A DNA stretch of 64,000 nucleotides from Acidimicrobiia bacterium. GTDB taxonomy: Bacteria; Actinomycetota; Acidimicrobiia; UBA2766. Of this stretch, positions 42,680 through 52,496 are shown in pieces. The DNA lies in contig JADZDR010000049.1 of the NCBI GenBank assembly GCA_020850945.1, positions 20,475 through 84,474 of the forward strand, given 5' to 3'. Each line of letters opens with the position of its first letter. Position 1 is the first letter of the stretch. A program made the translations under genes and the position numbers. The notes beneath the pieces were generated by a model. That model made no database searches. It was not told the DNA's origin and saw nothing but the letters and a program-made list of their open reading frames with translations.

Positions 42680-43000
42680 ATGGCTGCACAGCAGCGGATC
42701 CGCATACGGCTCAAGGCCTACGACCATGAGGTCGTGGACCAGTCCGCCCGCAAGATCGTCGAGACCGTCTTGCGTACCCAGGCCACGGTGTGCGGGCCGA
42801 TCCCGCTCCCGACCGAGCGGCACCGCTACTGCGTGATCCGTTCACCCCACAAGGACAAGGACAGCCGCGAGCACTTCGAGATGCGGATCCACAAGCGGCT
42901 CCTCGACATCCTCGACCCGACCCCCAAGACCGTCGATTCCCTGCAGCGCCTCGACCTGCCCGCCGGTGTCGACATCGAGATCAAGGTGCATGGCGCATGA
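42680..43000 (+). CDS. rpsJ: 30S ribosomal protein S10
   Basis: 106 residues: [24 protein letters not shown] (read as [15 protein letters not shown] and on), [28 protein letters not shown] signature parts, and VDIEIKV at the end. Besides its 30S role it is NusE, the NusB and NusG partner. GAGGTGA precedes ATG 42680. First gene of the long array; its stop overlaps rplC. Confidence 0.98.
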   Translation: MAAQQRIRIRLKAYDHEVVDQSARKIVETVLRTQATVCGPIPLPTERHRYCVIRSPHKDKDSREHFEMRIHKRLLDILDPTPKTVDSLQRLDLPAGVDIEIKVHGA

Positions 43001-43653
43001 GAGGCATCCTCGGCGAGAAGATGGGCATGACCCAGGTCTTCGACGACGAAGGTCGGGTCGTGCCGGTGACGGTCCTGAAGGTCGCCGGCTGCCGTGTCGG
43101 CCAGGTCAAGACCGAGGACACCGACGGCTACGGTGCCGTCCAACTCTGCCTCGGCACGATGCGCGAGAACCGTGTGAACAAGCCGATGGCCGGGCACGCC
43201 CGCAAGTACGGCATCGATCCACCGCGTCACACCGTCGAGATCCGGACCTCGCCCGAGGACGAGTTCGAGGCCGGGCAGGTGGTCAGCGCCGACATCTTCG
43301 AGGCCGGCGAACGCGTGGACGTCGTCGGCGTCTCCAAGGGCAAGGGCTTCGCGGGTGTGATGAAACGTCACAACTTCAGCGGCCTCAAGGCGAGTCACGG
43401 GACGCATCGCGTGCACCGACACGGTGGTGCCATCGGCATGTGTGCGACTCCGTCCCGTGTCATCAAAGGCATGCGCATGGCGGGACGCATGGGGCACGAG
43501 CGTGTCACGGTCCAGAACATCCAGGTCGTGGCTGCCGACCCCGAACGCGAGCTCCTGCTCCTCAAGGGCGGTGTCCCCGGCCCCCGGGGCAGCGTGGTCG
43601 TGGTCCGGGATCAGGCCAAGCCGCGGCTCAAGCAGGCGAAGGGTTCGGAGTGA
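42997..43653 (+). CDS. rplC: 50S ribosomal protein L3
   Basis: 218 residues. It begins [19 protein letters not shown] and has the signature [21 protein letters not shown] with [15 protein letters not shown], the loop reaching the peptidyl transferase centre. One of the first proteins to assemble the 50S. ATG overlaps the rpsJ TGA. Confidence 0.98.
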   Translation: MRGILGEKMGMTQVFDDEGRVVPVTVLKVAGCRVGQVKTEDTDGYGAVQLCLGTMRENRVNKPMAGHARKYGIDPPRHTVEIRTSPEDEFEAGQVVSADIFEAGERVDVVGVSKGKGFAGVMKRHNFSGLKASHGTHRVHRHGGAIGMCATPSRVIKGMRMAGRMGHERVTVQNIQVVAADPERELLLLKGGVPGPRGSVVVVRDQAKPRLKQAKGSE

Positions 43654-44357
43654 TGGCCGACCTCTACGACCTCGACGGGAACGTCGTCGGCGACGTCGAG
43701 CTCGACCCCGCCGTGTTCGACGTGGAGCCGAACGAAGCGGTCATGCACCAGGTCGTCACCGCACAGCTCGCCGCGGCCCGGTCGGGCACGGCGAGCACCA
43801 AGACCCGGTCCGAGGTGCGCGGCGGCGGCGCGAAGCCGTGGCGCCAGAAAGGCACGGGCCGCGCGCGCCAGGGCTCGATCCGGGCACCTCAGTGGACGGG
43901 TGGTGGCGTCGTGTTCGGTCCCAAGCCGCGGGACTACTCGGAGCGGACACCCAAGCGCATGAAGAGGCTCGCGCTGCGCAGCGCCCTCTCGAACCGGGCC
44001 CGCACGGACCGAGTGCGTGTCGTCGAGGCATGGACGTTCGAGTCGCCGTCCACGAAGCGGGCGGTCGGAATCCTCGATGCTCTCGGTCTGGCCGGTCGGG
44101 CGCTCATCGTGATCGACAACTGGGACGACGACGAGATCACGGTCAAGTCCTTCCGCAATCTGCAGAGCGTGCACATCGTGCCGGGTGACCAGGTGAGCAC
44201 GTACGACGTGTTGCGCAGCGACTGGGTCGTCTTCGCGAAGTCGTCGCTCGCGACGGCAACGCACAAGGCCTTGGCCCCCACCCGCCACGGGACGAAGGCG
44301 ACGCCGGCAGACACCGGGAACGAGGCCGGGGACGAGGCTGAGGAGGCAGAGGCATGA
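43653..44357 (+). CDS. rplD: 50S ribosomal protein L4
   Basis: 234 residues. The long loop signature is [22 protein letters not shown], followed by [20 protein letters not shown]. The tail after residue 215 is acidic (GDEAEEAEA), a short example of the acidic ends seen on other proteins of this array. L4 lines the exit tunnel and often represses the S10 operon. ATG overlaps the rplC stop by one base. Confidence 0.97.
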   Translation: MADLYDLDGNVVGDVELDPAVFDVEPNEAVMHQVVTAQLAAARSGTASTKTRSEVRGGGAKPWRQKGTGRARQGSIRAPQWTGGGVVFGPKPRDYSERTPKRMKRLALRSALSNRARTDRVRVVEAWTFESPSTKRAVGILDALGLAGRALIVIDNWDDDEITVKSFRNLQSVHIVPGDQVSTYDVLRSDWVVFAKSSLATATHKALAPTRHGTKATPADTGNEAGDEAEEAEA

Positions 44358-44653
44358 ACGACCCGCGTGACATCGTCCTCGCCCCTGTGATCAGCGAGAA
44401 GTCGTACCGCCTCATCCAGGAGTCCAACACCTACACGTTCAAGGTCCACCCCGACGCGAACAAGGTCCACATCCGCCAGGCGGTCGAAGCGATCTTCACG
44501 GACGTTGAGGTCGTGAAGGTCAACACCGTGAATCGCAAAGGCAAGCGCAAGCGCAACCGGGGTGACTGGACGTGGGGTCACCAGTCGGACCGCAAGCACG
44601 CCATGGTCCAGCTCCGGCCGGGCGACCGAATCCCGATCTTCGAGGGGGCGTGA
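44354..44653 (+). CDS. rplW: 50S ribosomal protein L23
   Basis: 99 residues: [40 protein letters not shown] and [13 protein letters not shown]. It sits at the tunnel exit and docks trigger factor and SRP. ATG overlaps the rplD stop (ATGA). Confidence 0.97.
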   Translation: MNDPRDIVLAPVISEKSYRLIQESNTYTFKVHPDANKVHIRQAVEAIFTDVEVVKVNTVNRKGKRKRNRGDWTWGHQSDRKHAMVQLRPGDRIPIFEGA

Positions 44654-44656
44654 TCG

Positions 44657-45493
44657 ATGGGTATCCGCAAACGCAAGCCGACGTCCCCCGGCCGCAGGTT
44701 CCAGACGGTCTCGGACTTCTCCGAGCTCACGAAGGGCAAGAAGCCCGAGAAGGCCCTCACGGAGAAGCTCACGAAGAAGGGCGGCCGCAACTCCTACGGC
44801 CGCATCACCACACGCCACCACGGAGGCGGGCACAAGCGCCGCTACCGGGTCATCGACTTCAAGCGCAACAAGGACGGGGTTCCGGCAAGAGTCGCGGCGG
44901 TCGAGTACGACCCGAACCGCAACGCCCGCATCGCCCTGCTCCACTACGCCGACGGCGAGAAGCGGTACGTGATCGCCCCCCTCGGCATCGAGGTGGGTGC
45001 CGTCGTCGAGTCCGGTCCCGGTGCCGACATCAAGCCGGGCAACGCCCTGCCCCTGCGGAACATCCCGATCGGTACGACGGTGCACTGCATCGAGATGAAG
45101 CCCGGCGCCGGCGCGAAGCTGGCCCGGTCTGCCGGGGCCGCCGTGCAACTCATGGCAAAGGAGGGCGCGCACGCCCAACTGCGTCTCCCGTCCGGCGAGT
45201 ATCGGCTCGTGCCACTCGACTGCCGGGCGACTGTCGGACAGGTCGGCAACACCGAGGCCGAACTGATCAAGTACGGCAAGGCGGGCCGCAACCGGTGGCG
45301 GGGCGTCCGCCCTACCACTCGTGGTGTCGCCATGAACCCCGTCGACCACCCGCTCGGCGGGGGGGAGGGCAAGAGCTCGGGTGGCCGCCACCCCGTGTCG
45401 CCGTGGGGGAAGCTCGAACGTCCCACGCGCAAGAAGAACAAGCGCTCGAACGACATGATCGTGCGTCGCCGCCGCAAGCGAGGACGCCGATGA
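44657..45493 (+). CDS. rplB: 50S ribosomal protein L2
   Basis: 278 residues, normal length. [20 protein letters not shown], the SH3-like core and the signature [17 protein letters not shown] with the conserved His near the peptidyl transferase centre. C-terminal [18 protein letters not shown] is basic as usual. It starts 3 bases after rplW. Confidence 0.99.
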   Translation: MGIRKRKPTSPGRRFQTVSDFSELTKGKKPEKALTEKLTKKGGRNSYGRITTRHHGGGHKRRYRVIDFKRNKDGVPARVAAVEYDPNRNARIALLHYADGEKRYVIAPLGIEVGAVVESGPGADIKPGNALPLRNIPIGTTVHCIEMKPGAGAKLARSAGAAVQLMAKEGAHAQLRLPSGEYRLVPLDCRATVGQVGNTEAELIKYGKAGRNRWRGVRPTTRGVAMNPVDHPLGGGEGKSSGGRHPVSPWGKLERPTRKKNKRSNDMIVRRRRKRGRR

Positions 45494-45512
45494 CCCGGTC
45501 CCGGAGGTCCGC

Positions 45513-45794
45513 ATGCCTAGGAGTCTGAAGAAGGGTCCCTGGGTCGACGACAGTCTGCTCAAGAAGATCGAGGTCCTGAACAAGTCGGGCGACAAGTCGG
45601 TCGTCAAGACGTGGTCGCGCCGTTCGACGATCATCCCCGAGATGGTGGGTCACACGATCGCAGTCCACGACGGGCGCAAGCACGTCCCCGTCTACGTCAC
45701 GGAGTCGATGGTCGGACACAAGCTCGGTGAGTTCGCACCGACCCGCACGTTCCGCTCGCATGCGGGCCAGGACCGGTCGGCGAGGGTCAGGTGA
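45513..45794 (+). CDS. rpsS: 30S ribosomal protein S19
   Basis: 93 residues: [38 protein letters not shown] and [17 protein letters not shown]. It pairs with S13 in the 30S head. GGAGG precedes ATG 45513. Confidence 0.98.
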   Translation: MPRSLKKGPWVDDSLLKKIEVLNKSGDKSVVKTWSRRSTIIPEMVGHTIAVHDGRKHVPVYVTESMVGHKLGEFAPTRTFRSHAGQDRSARVR

Positions 45795-45801
45795 GGTCCG
45801 C

Positions 45802-46170
45802 ATGAGCACCGAAGCCGAGATCCAAGAGGCGCGGGCCGTAACCAAGTACATCCGGTCGTCGCCCTACAAGCTGCGCCTCGTCGCCGACCTGATCCGCGGC
45901 ATGCCCGTTGTCGAAGCCGAACGCATCCTCGACTTCTCGAGCAAGGCAGCCGCCGAGACGATCCGCAAGACCCTCGATTCCGCCGTCGCCAACTCCGAGA
46001 ACGGCCGCCTCGGTCTCTCGGCGGACGAGCTCTACGTGAGCGAGATCTACGTGGACGAGGGGCCGATCATGAAGCGCTGGCAGCCGCGCGCACGGGGCCG
46101 GGCGACACGCATCCGCAAGCGCAGCAGCCACCTCACGGTCAAGCTCGCCGAGATCCCCGAGGAGGAGTGA
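45802..46170 (+). CDS. rplV: 50S ribosomal protein L22
   Basis: 122 residues: [19 protein letters not shown] at the N-terminus and [26 protein letters not shown] as the tunnel beta hairpin (macrolide region). It ends in EIPEEE. GTGAGG precedes ATG 45802, 7 bases after rpsS. Its last base is the first of rpsC. Confidence 0.97.
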   Translation: MSTEAEIQEARAVTKYIRSSPYKLRLVADLIRGMPVVEAERILDFSSKAAAETIRKTLDSAVANSENGRLGLSADELYVSEIYVDEGPIMKRWQPRARGRATRIRKRSSHLTVKLAEIPEEE

Positions 46171-47108
46171 TGGGGCAGAAGGTCAATCCCTACGGATTCC
46201 GCCTCGGCATCTACACGGACTGGAAGTCCCGCTGGTACGCCGATCGCGAGTACCAGGACTACGTCATCGAGGACTGGAAGATCCGCGACTACATCACGAA
46301 GCGGCTACCGCATGCTCTCATCAGCCGCGTCGAGGTCGAGCGCACGCGTGACCGCCTGCGCGTCGACGTGCACACCGCCCGTCCCGGCATCGTGATCGGG
46401 AAGCGAGGCGTGCAGGCCGACGAGCTGCGCAGCACCATCGACAAGCTCACCGGCAAGCGCGTACAGCTCAACGTCGTCGAGGTCGAGAAGGCCGAGCTCG
46501 ACGCTCGCCTCGTCGCCCAGAACGTGGGCGAGCAGTTGCGGGGGCGTGTCAGCTTCCGACGGGCGATGAAGCGGGCCGTCCAGAACGTCCTCAAGGCAGG
46601 CGCACTCGGAGTGCGGATCCAGTGTTCGGGTCGCCTCGGTGGCGCCGAGATGGCCCGCACGGAGTGGTACCGCGAGGGCCGCGTGCCTCTCCACACGCTG
46701 CGTGCCGACATCGACTACGGCCTCTACGAGGCCCGCACGACCTTCGGTCAGATAGGTGTGAAGGTCTGGGTGTTCCGAGGCGATCACGACATCCCACGGC
46801 GTGGCTCGGCCGACAAGATCAGCGCCGAGGCCGCGATGGCCGCTGGCGACGCGGCTCCGCGCAGGCCACGGCGTACGGCCGTCACGGCCGGAGCAGGGTC
46901 CCGCGGTGCAGCCCTGGATTCCGAGAGCGACATCCCGACGCGGGGAGCCCAGCCCGTTCGTATCCCGACGGGCGACGAGCCCGAAGAGGAGACCGTGCGC
47001 CGCGGCATGCCCGAGCCCGTGCTCGAGTCCGCCACGGACGCAACCCCCCCGCCCGAGGCGGCTGGAGACTCCAGTGAGGGGGACTCCAGTGAGGGGGGTG
47101 AGAGCTGA
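46170..47108 (+). CDS. rpsC: 30S ribosomal protein S3 with extended acidic C-terminus
   Basis: 312 residues; S3 is usually 210-280. The first 215 are standard: [21 protein letters not shown], the KH motif [14 protein letters not shown] and the C-domain ([37 protein letters not shown]). After that comes about 95 residues of low complexity, first basic-Ala-rich, then acidic, ending in two copies of DSSEG encoded by a perfect 15-base tandem repeat (47067-47096). ATG 46170 follows GAGGAGG; GTG 46167 is unlikely. S3 forms the mRNA entry channel, and the tail would point outward. Confidence 0.97.
   Translation: MGQKVNPYGFRLGIYTDWKSRWYADREYQDYVIEDWKIRDYITKRLPHALISRVEVERTRDRLRVDVHTARPGIVIGKRGVQADELRSTIDKLTGKRVQLNVVEVEKAELDARLVAQNVGEQLRGRVSFRRAMKRAVQNVLKAGALGVRIQCSGRLGGAEMARTEWYREGRVPLHTLRADIDYGLYEARTTFGQIGVKVWVFRGDHDIPRRGSADKISAEAAMAAGDAAPRRPRRTAVTAGAGSRGAALDSESDIPTRGAQPVRIPTGDEPEEETVRRGMPEPVLESATDATPPPEAAGDSSEGDSSEGGES
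47067..47096. repeat. 15-bp tandem repeat in rpsC tail
   Basis: Two perfect copies of gactccagtgagggg encode Asp-Ser-Ser-Glu-Gly twice near the S3 C-terminus. Confidence 0.9.
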
Positions 47109-47521
47109 TGCTCATGCCCCGCAAGGTCAAGCATCGCAAGCAGCAGCGTGGCCGTCTCAAGGGCAAGTCGAAGGGACACGACAGAGTGCAGTTCGGTGAC
47201 TACGGGCTGCAGGCACTCGGTCCCGCCTGGATCACGAACCGCCAGATCGAGTCCGCCCGTATCGCGATCACTCGCCACATCAAGCGTGGTGGCAAGGTCT
47301 GGATCACGGTCTTCCCCGACAAGCCGGTGACGCAGAAGCCTGCCGAGACACGCATGGGCTCGGGCAAGGGGAATCCCGAGCACTGGGTTGCGGTCGTGAA
47401 GCCGGGCCGGATCATGTTCGAGCTCTCGGGTGTCCCCGAGCAGATCGCGCGTGAGGCGATGCGTCTCGCCGGGCACAAGTTGCCCGTCAAGACCCGCTTC
47501 GTGACGAGGGAGGCGGAATGA
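47108..47521 (+). CDS. rplP: 50S ribosomal protein L16
   Basis: 137 residues: [41 protein letters not shown] and [20 protein letters not shown]. It helps position A-site tRNA. ATG 47108 overlaps the rpsC stop; ATG 47114, two codons on, matches the common MPRK start and is equally possible. Confidence 0.97.
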   Translation: MLMPRKVKHRKQQRGRLKGKSKGHDRVQFGDYGLQALGPAWITNRQIESARIAITRHIKRGGKVWITVFPDKPVTQKPAETRMGSGKGNPEHWVAVVKPGRIMFELSGVPEQIAREAMRLAGHKLPVKTRFVTREAE

Positions 47522-48078
47522 CCAAGGCTGCCGAGCTGCGCGAGCTCGACACCGACCTGCTCGAAGCACGCCTCGCCGATGCCAAGGCGGAGCTCTTCAA
47601 CCTCAGGTTCCAGTTCGCGACCGGACAGTTCGACAGGACGAACCGGTTCGGTGAGCTCCGGCGCGAGGTCGCCCGCATCCTCACGATCCTCGGTGAGCGG
47701 GCCACGGCCGAGGTCGTCGAGCTCGAGGAGGAAGCCGCCGCGGAAGGCACGGAGCGTGTGAGTTGGCGCCAGCGCCGGCGCCGGCGCCGCGCGGCGAGAC
47801 GAGAGATTCTCGGCCAGGCCGAACAGGCCGCGGCGGAACATGCCGGTGAGGGCGTCGAGATCGTTGCGCCCACACCCGAGGAAGAAGAGCCCGACGAGGG
47901 TGACGAGGCGACGGCGGAGGACGTGGCGGAGGACTCCGAGACCGAGGTGCCTGAGGACTCCGAGACCGAGGTGCCTGAGGACGAGGCGGACTCCGACGAC
48001 GACGAGGACTCCGACGACGAGGACTCCGACGACGACGAGGACTCCGACGACGAGGACTCCGAAGAGGAGAAGGCATGA
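47518..48078 (+). CDS. rpmC: 50S ribosomal protein L29 with 110-residue charged extension
   Basis: 186 residues; L29 is normally 60-80. Residues 1-70 are a complete L29 ([49 protein letters not shown]). Then comes a Glu/Ala linker, a basic block with eight Arg in a row-like cluster ([13 protein letters not shown]), and about 85 residues almost purely Asp, Glu and Ser. The acidic part is built from a 24-base and a 33-base tandem repeat. L29 lies at the tunnel exit beside L23, so the tail would hang where chaperones and SRP dock. Frame and overlaps with rplP and rpsQ (ATGA) are intact, so it is not an error-made fusion. Confidence 0.93.
   Translation: MTKAAELRELDTDLLEARLADAKAELFNLRFQFATGQFDRTNRFGELRREVARILTILGERATAEVVELEEEAAAEGTERVSWRQRRRRRRAARREILGQAEQAAAEHAGEGVEIVAPTPEEEEPDEGDEATAEDVAEDSETEVPEDSETEVPEDEADSDDDEDSDDEDSDDDEDSDDEDSEEEKA
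47929..48060. repeat. tandem repeats coding the acidic L29 tail
   Basis: Two perfect 24-base units (47929-47952, 47953-47976) encode EDSETEVP twice. After an 18-base spacer two perfect 33-base units (47995-48027, 48028-48060) encode [11 protein letters not shown] twice. Perfect identity points to recent duplication or ongoing slippage. Confidence 0.9.
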
Positions 48079-48341
48079 GTGAAGATCACCCCCGGAATCG
48101 CCGCAAGGTCCGCGAGGGTGTCGTGACCAGTGACGCGATGGACAAGACCGTCGTGGTCGCCGTCTCCAGACGTGTCCGGCATCCCCTCTACGGCAAGATC
48201 GTCAACAAGACGAGCAAGCTCCACGCCCACGACGAGGCGAACGACGCTCACGTGGGCGACCGCGTACGCGTGACCGAGACACGTCCGCTTTCGAAGACGA
48301 AGCGGTGGCGTCTGGTCGAGGTCCTGGAGCGTGCCAAGTGA
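48075..48341 (+). CDS. rpsQ: 30S ribosomal protein S17
   Basis: 88 residues: [45 protein letters not shown] and [22 protein letters not shown] primary 16S rRNA binder. ATG overlaps the rpmC stop and the gene ends in overlap with rplN (GTGA). Confidence 0.97.
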   Translation: MSEDHPRNRRKVREGVVTSDAMDKTVVVAVSRRVRHPLYGKIVNKTSKLHAHDEANDAHVGDRVRVTETRPLSKTKRWRLVEVLERAK

Positions 48342-48706
48342 TCCAACAGGAAACCCGGCTGCGTGTCGCCGACAACACCGGCGCCAAGGGGGTGCTCTGC
48401 ATCAAGGTGCTGGGAGGGTCGAAGCGGCGCTACGCCTCCATCGGAGACATCTTCGTGGCCACTGTGAAAGAGGCGATCCCCGGCGCCAATGTGAAGAAGG
48501 GCGACATCGTCAAGTGCGTCGTCGTGCGCACGAAGAAGCCCAAGCGTCGCGCCGACGGGAGCTATATCCGCTTCGACGAGAACGCCGCTGTGCTCATCAA
48601 CGAGCAGATGCAGCCACGCGGCACGCGCATCTTCGGCCCCGTCGGCCGTGAGCTGCGCGAACGCAAGTTCATGCGCATCGTTTCCCTCGCGCCGGAGGTG
48701 CTCTGA
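48338..48706 (+). CDS. rplN: 50S ribosomal protein L14
   Basis: 122 residues: [56 protein letters not shown] and [28 protein letters not shown] parts. GTG 48338 overlaps the rpsQ stop and gives the exact family N-terminus. Confidence 0.98.
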   Translation: MIQQETRLRVADNTGAKGVLCIKVLGGSKRRYASIGDIFVATVKEAIPGANVKKGDIVKCVVVRTKKPKRRADGSYIRFDENAAVLINEQMQPRGTRIFGPVGRELRERKFMRIVSLAPEVL

Positions 48707-48707
48707 C

Positions 48708-49028
48708 ATGAAGATCCGCAAAGGCGACCGGGTCCGCGTCATCGCCGGCAAGGACGGGGTGGCGGGGCACGAGGGCGTGGTCATGTTCGCTCTGCCGGAG
48801 CAGGAGAAGGTGATCGTCGAGGGTGCGGGCATGGTGAAGCGTCACCAGCGCCAGACGCGACAGACGCAGCAGGCGGGCATCATCGACAAGGACATGCCCA
48901 TCCATGTCTCCAACGTCATGCTGATCTGCAAGGCGTGCGGGCCGACCCGCGTCGGCTACGCCATCGACGAGGGCGGCAAGAAGTTCCGTGTGTGCCGCAA
49001 GTGCGGCGAGGAACTGGAGAGCAACTGA
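48708..49028 (+). CDS. rplX: 50S ribosomal protein L24
   Basis: 106 residues. The KOW motif is [21 protein letters not shown]; the C-terminal half carries two CxxC pairs ([13 protein letters not shown] and [10 protein letters not shown]), a zinc-ribbon form common in actinobacteria. It starts assembly of the 50S. ATG lies one base after the rplN stop. Confidence 0.97.
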   Translation: MKIRKGDRVRVIAGKDGVAGHEGVVMFALPEQEKVIVEGAGMVKRHQRQTRQTQQAGIIDKDMPIHVSNVMLICKACGPTRVGYAIDEGGKKFRVCRKCGEELESN

Positions 49029-49573
49029 TGGCGCCACGACTCAAGCAGCGCTACGACAGCGAGATCAAGACTCAACTCAAGGACGAGTTGGGCATTGCGA
49101 ACGTCATGGACGTGCCGGGTCTCGAGAAGATCGTCGTGAATGCGGGCGTAGGGGACGCAATCACCGATTCCAAGATCCTCGACGGGATCGTCGGAGACCT
49201 TGCAATCATCACGGGGCAGAAGCCCGCCGTCACCCGTGCCCGCAAGTCCATCGCCGGTTTCAAGCTCCGCGAGGGGATGTCGATCGGGGCGAAGGTCACT
49301 TTGCGGGGAGAACGCATGTGGGAGTTCTTCGACCGGCTCATCTCCCTTTCCATCCCCCGCATCCGGGACTTTCGTGGCCTGTCCGCCACGAGCTTCGACG
49401 GGCGCGGCAACTACACGTTCGGCGTGACCGAACAGCTCATCTTTCCCGAGATCGACTACGACAAGGTCAACCAGATCCGCGGGATGGACATCACGATCGT
49501 GAGCACGGCTCGGACCGACGACGAAGGCCGCGCCTTGCTCGAGGCATTCGGCTTCCCCTTCCGCCGGAATTGA
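49028..49573 (+). CDS. rplE: 50S ribosomal protein L5
   Basis: 181 residues: [45 protein letters not shown] and [20 protein letters not shown]. It binds 5S rRNA and contacts P-site tRNA. ATG overlaps the rplX stop. Confidence 0.98.
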   Translation: MAPRLKQRYDSEIKTQLKDELGIANVMDVPGLEKIVVNAGVGDAITDSKILDGIVGDLAIITGQKPAVTRARKSIAGFKLREGMSIGAKVTLRGERMWEFFDRLISLSIPRIRDFRGLSATSFDGRGNYTFGVTEQLIFPEIDYDKVNQIRGMDITIVSTARTDDEGRALLEAFGFPFRRN

Positions 49574-49583
49574 TGGAGTACAA

Positions 49584-49820
49584 GTGGCGAAGAAAGCACT
49601 GATCAACAAGCAGCAGAGTGTCGCGGCGGCCGTGAAGCACGACCACACCCGCATCGCCCAGGGGAAGGAGCCCAAGGCCTTCTCCTCCCGCGCCTACACC
49701 CGCTGCCGCCGCTGCGGGCGGCCCCGCGCCGTGTTCCGCAAGTTCGGGTTGTGCCGCATCTGCTTCCGCGAGATGGCGCACAGCGGTGAGCTGCCGGGTG
49801 TCACGAAGGCTTCGTGGTGA
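49584..49820 (+). CDS. rpsZ: 30S ribosomal protein S14 type Z, with N-terminal extension
   Basis: 78 residues; type Z S14 is usually 61. The zinc-binding core [19 protein letters not shown] and [18 protein letters not shown] has both CxxC pairs and the standard C-terminus KASW. The N-terminus starts as usual (MAKKALI) but has about 17 extra residues before the core ([19 protein letters not shown]). GTG 49584 follows GGAG; no start codon would give a shorter standard form. Confidence 0.95.
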   Translation: MAKKALINKQQSVAAAVKHDHTRIAQGKEPKAFSSRAYTRCRRCGRPRAVFRKFGLCRICFREMAHSGELPGVTKASW

Positions 49821-49829
49821 GGTGAAGCG

Positions 49830-50258
49830 ATGATCGTCTCAGACTCCGTGGCCGACATGCTCACAAGGATCCGCAACGCGCTCATCGTCCACCACGACTC
49901 CGTGGCGATGCCCACCTCCAAACTGCGCGTCTCGATCGCCGAGATCCTCCAGCAGGAGGGCTACATCGACGGGTTCGAGGTGAGAGCGCAGAGCGAGGAG
50001 GAGCGGCACGACCGCAACCTCGGCGGGCAGGACGTCCTCGACATCCGCCTCCGCTACCTCGACGACCGCCAGCGGGCGATCCAGGGCCTGAAGCGGGTGT
50101 CCAAACCAGGCCTGCGCGTCTACGCGAAGTCGTCGAAGCTGCCCCGCGTGATGGGTGGCCTCGGTGTGGCGATCATCTCGACGTCCCACGGTCTGATGTC
50201 GGACCAGCAGGCTCGCCGGCAGAAGGTCGGCGGGGAAGTCCTCTGTTACGTGTGGTGA
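49830..50258 (+). CDS. rpsH: 30S ribosomal protein S8
   Basis: 142 residues, about ten more than usual because of a charged insertion ([17 protein letters not shown]) in the first domain. [39 protein letters not shown] and [19 protein letters not shown] are the family signatures. In many bacteria S8 represses the spc operon. GAGGTGA precedes ATG 49830. Confidence 0.97.
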   Translation: MIVSDSVADMLTRIRNALIVHHDSVAMPTSKLRVSIAEILQQEGYIDGFEVRAQSEEERHDRNLGGQDVLDIRLRYLDDRQRAIQGLKRVSKPGLRVYAKSSKLPRVMGGLGVAIISTSHGLMSDQQARRQKVGGEVLCYVW

Positions 50259-50262
50259 TCAG

Positions 50263-50802
50263 ATGAGTCGCGTCGGATACAAACCAATCGAGATCCCGTC
50301 CGGTGTCGAGGTGAAGATCGACGGGTCCACGGTCGCGGTCAAGGGACCGAAGGGAAGCCTCGAGCGCCTTCTTCCCGACGTGATCGGGATCGAGCGCGAA
50401 GGTGACACGATCCTCGTGACGAGGCCGAACGACGAGCCCACAGTGCGCTCCCTGCACGGTCTCGTCCGATCCCTCGTCAACAACATGGTCGTGGGTGTCA
50501 CGGACGGCTACCGAAAGGAGCTCGACATCGTCGGCGTCGGCTACCGCGCCCAGATGAAGGGCAAGGCGATCGAGCTCCAGGTCGGCTATTCGCACCCGGT
50601 CCTGATCGATGCCCCCGACGGCATCGATTTCGAGGTCCCGCAGCCGACACGGATCATCGTGAGCGGTATCGACAAACAGCATGTCGGCCAGGTGGCAGCA
50701 GACATCCGCAAGGTCCGCAAGCCCGAGCCCTACAAGGGCAAGGGCATCCGCTACGTCGACGAGCACGTGCGCCGCAAGGCCGGGAAGACGGGAGCGGTGT
50801 GA
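50263..50802 (+). CDS. rplF: 50S ribosomal protein L6
   Basis: 179 residues: [20 protein letters not shown], [24 protein letters not shown] centre ([19 protein letters not shown]) and the C-terminal [20 protein letters not shown] signature. It lies near the factor-binding site. It starts 4 bases after rpsH. Confidence 0.98.
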   Translation: MSRVGYKPIEIPSGVEVKIDGSTVAVKGPKGSLERLLPDVIGIEREGDTILVTRPNDEPTVRSLHGLVRSLVNNMVVGVTDGYRKELDIVGVGYRAQMKGKAIELQVGYSHPVLIDAPDGIDFEVPQPTRIIVSGIDKQHVGQVAADIRKVRKPEPYKGKGIRYVDEHVRRKAGKTGAV

Positions 50803-51158
50803 TGGCGAGGATGCATCCAAGGCACGCCCAGCGGCTGCGTCGCAAGCGTCGTGTGCGCAAGAAGATCCGGGGCACGACCGCGAGGCCACGCCTCGTCGTG
50901 TACAGGTCGAATCGGCACATGTACGCGCAGGTGATCGACGACACGGCACACCGCACGCTCGTCGCGGCCTCGACCCTCGAGGACGGCATCGACACCGGTG
51001 GGAACTGCGACGCTGCCACGCAGGTCGGCAAGGCTGTCGGCGAACGTGCTGTCGCAGCCGGCATCGCCGAGGTCGTGTTCGACCGTAACGGGAACCTGTT
51101 CCACGGGCGCGTGAAGGCACTTGCCGACGCCGCTCGGGATGCAGGGCTGAAGTTCTAG
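50802..51158 (+). CDS. rplR: 50S ribosomal protein L18
   Basis: 118 residues: [40 protein letters not shown] and the C-terminal [21 protein letters not shown]. It binds 5S rRNA. ATG 50802 overlaps the rplF stop by one base; in-frame GTG 50799 is also possible. Confidence 0.97.
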   Translation: MARMHPRHAQRLRRKRRVRKKIRGTTARPRLVVYRSNRHMYAQVIDDTAHRTLVAASTLEDGIDTGGNCDAATQVGKAVGERAVAAGIAEVVFDRNGNLFHGRVKALADAARDAGLKF

Positions 51159-51180
51159 GTATCGAGAGGAGCCCCATCAG

Positions 51181-51738
51181 ATGGCACAGGACGATCGCAG
51201 TCCCTTCGAGGAGCGTGTTGTCACGGTCAACCGTGTGGCAAAGGTCGTGAAGGGTGGGCGTCGCTTCTCGTTCACGGCCCTCGTCGTCGTGGGTGACCGG
51301 AGAGGCCGCGTCGGTGTCGGGTACGGCAAGGCCAAGGAAGTACCCATCGCCATCCAGAAGGCGATCGAGGAGGCGAAGCGGAGCTTCATCCGTGTGCCGA
51401 TGGCGGGATCGACGATCATCCATCCGATCATCGGTGAGGACGGGGCCGGCCGTGTCCTCCTCAAGCCGGCTTCGCCCGGGACGGGTGTCATCGCAGGAGG
51501 TGCCGTGCGGGCGATCCTCGAGTGCGCCGGGGTCCGGGACGTGCTCGCCAAGTCCCTCGGGTCGCCGAACGCGATCAACGTCGCGCACGCCACCATGGCC
51601 GGCCTCGAGGGTCTGCGCTCACCTGATTCCGTCGCCCGCCTGCGCGGGAAGACGGCCGAGGAGATCACACCGCGGAAGCTGCTCAAGGCGTACCGCGACA
51701 CCTCCCTCGTAGCGACCGCGCCCCCTGAGGATTCCTGA
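51181..51738 (+). CDS. rpsE: 30S ribosomal protein S5
   Basis: 185 residues: [61 protein letters not shown] and [21 protein letters not shown]. It shapes the mRNA entry helicase and the spectinomycin region. GAGAGGAG precedes ATG 51181. Confidence 0.98.
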   Translation: MAQDDRSPFEERVVTVNRVAKVVKGGRRFSFTALVVVGDRRGRVGVGYGKAKEVPIAIQKAIEEAKRSFIRVPMAGSTIIHPIIGEDGAGRVLLKPASPGTGVIAGGAVRAILECAGVRDVLAKSLGSPNAINVAHATMAGLEGLRSPDSVARLRGKTAEEITPRKLLKAYRDTSLVATAPPEDS

Positions 51739-51758
51739 GCCGGAGAAGCGAGACTGAG

Positions 51759-51941
51759 ATGGCTGGACGACTTCGAATCACACAGGTGCGCAGCCCAATC
51801 GGCTGTCCACCCAAGCAGCGTGCCACGCTGCGCGCCCTCGGGCTGCGCCGTATCCGCCACTCCGTGGTGAAGGACGACAGGCCCGAGATACGCGGCATGG
51901 TACGACGTGTCAGCCATCTCGTGAGAGTCGAGGAGCTCTGA
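51759..51941 (+). CDS. rpmD: 50S ribosomal protein L30
   Basis: 60 residues, normal: [40 protein letters not shown] and [18 protein letters not shown] 51759; the stop overlaps the rplO start by one base. Confidence 0.97.
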   Translation: MAGRLRITQVRSPIGCPPKQRATLRALGLRRIRHSVVKDDRPEIRGMVRRVSHLVRVEEL

Positions 51942-52444
51942 TGGCAGAGAAAGACGTCGAGAAGGACAACGAGGTCGACGAGGACGAGGGCGATCCGTCG
52001 GCAGGCGTGATCAAGCTCCACCACCTCAAGCCGGCGCCGGGGTCCAAGAAGAAGCGCATCCGCGTCGGACGGGGCGAGGGCGGGCGGCGCGGCAAGACTG
52101 CCGGCCGTGGGACCAAGGGTCAGCTCGCCCGCAACCAGTCCCGTCTCGGGTTCGAGGGTGGCCAGATGCCGCTGCACAGACGCCTCCCGAAGGCGAAGGG
52201 GTTCAAGAACCCGTTCCGGGTCGAGTACAACGTGATCAACGTCTCGCAACTCGCCGAGTTCCCCGCCGGGACCGAGATCTCACCCCCCGTGCTCGAGGCG
52301 AGAGGACTCGTCCACCACAAGGGGCTCGTCAAGATCCTCGGCGACGGTGAGCTGAGCGTGGCGTTGACCGTGAAGGCCCACGCCTTCAGCAAGTCGGCGC
52401 GCGAGAAGATCGAGGCCGCGGGTGGAACCACGGAAGTGGTCTAG
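51941..52444 (+). CDS. rplO: 50S ribosomal protein L15 with acidic N-terminal extension
   Basis: 167 residues; about 146 is usual. An acidic leader of some 25 residues ([18 protein letters not shown]) precedes the standard start [36 protein letters not shown] and [15 protein letters not shown] follow. No later start codon gives the standard length, so the leader is probably real. 52 bases separate it from secY. Confidence 0.97.
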   Translation: MAEKDVEKDNEVDEDEGDPSAGVIKLHHLKPAPGSKKKRIRVGRGEGGRRGKTAGRGTKGQLARNQSRLGFEGGQMPLHRRLPKAKGFKNPFRVEYNVINVSQLAEFPAGTEISPPVLEARGLVHHKGLVKILGDGELSVALTVKAHAFSKSAREKIEAAGGTTEVV

Positions 52445-52496
52445 GCTCGCTGCGCGTCGGCGCGAGATTCGACGCTAACCAGAGAGGAGCGCAGCG

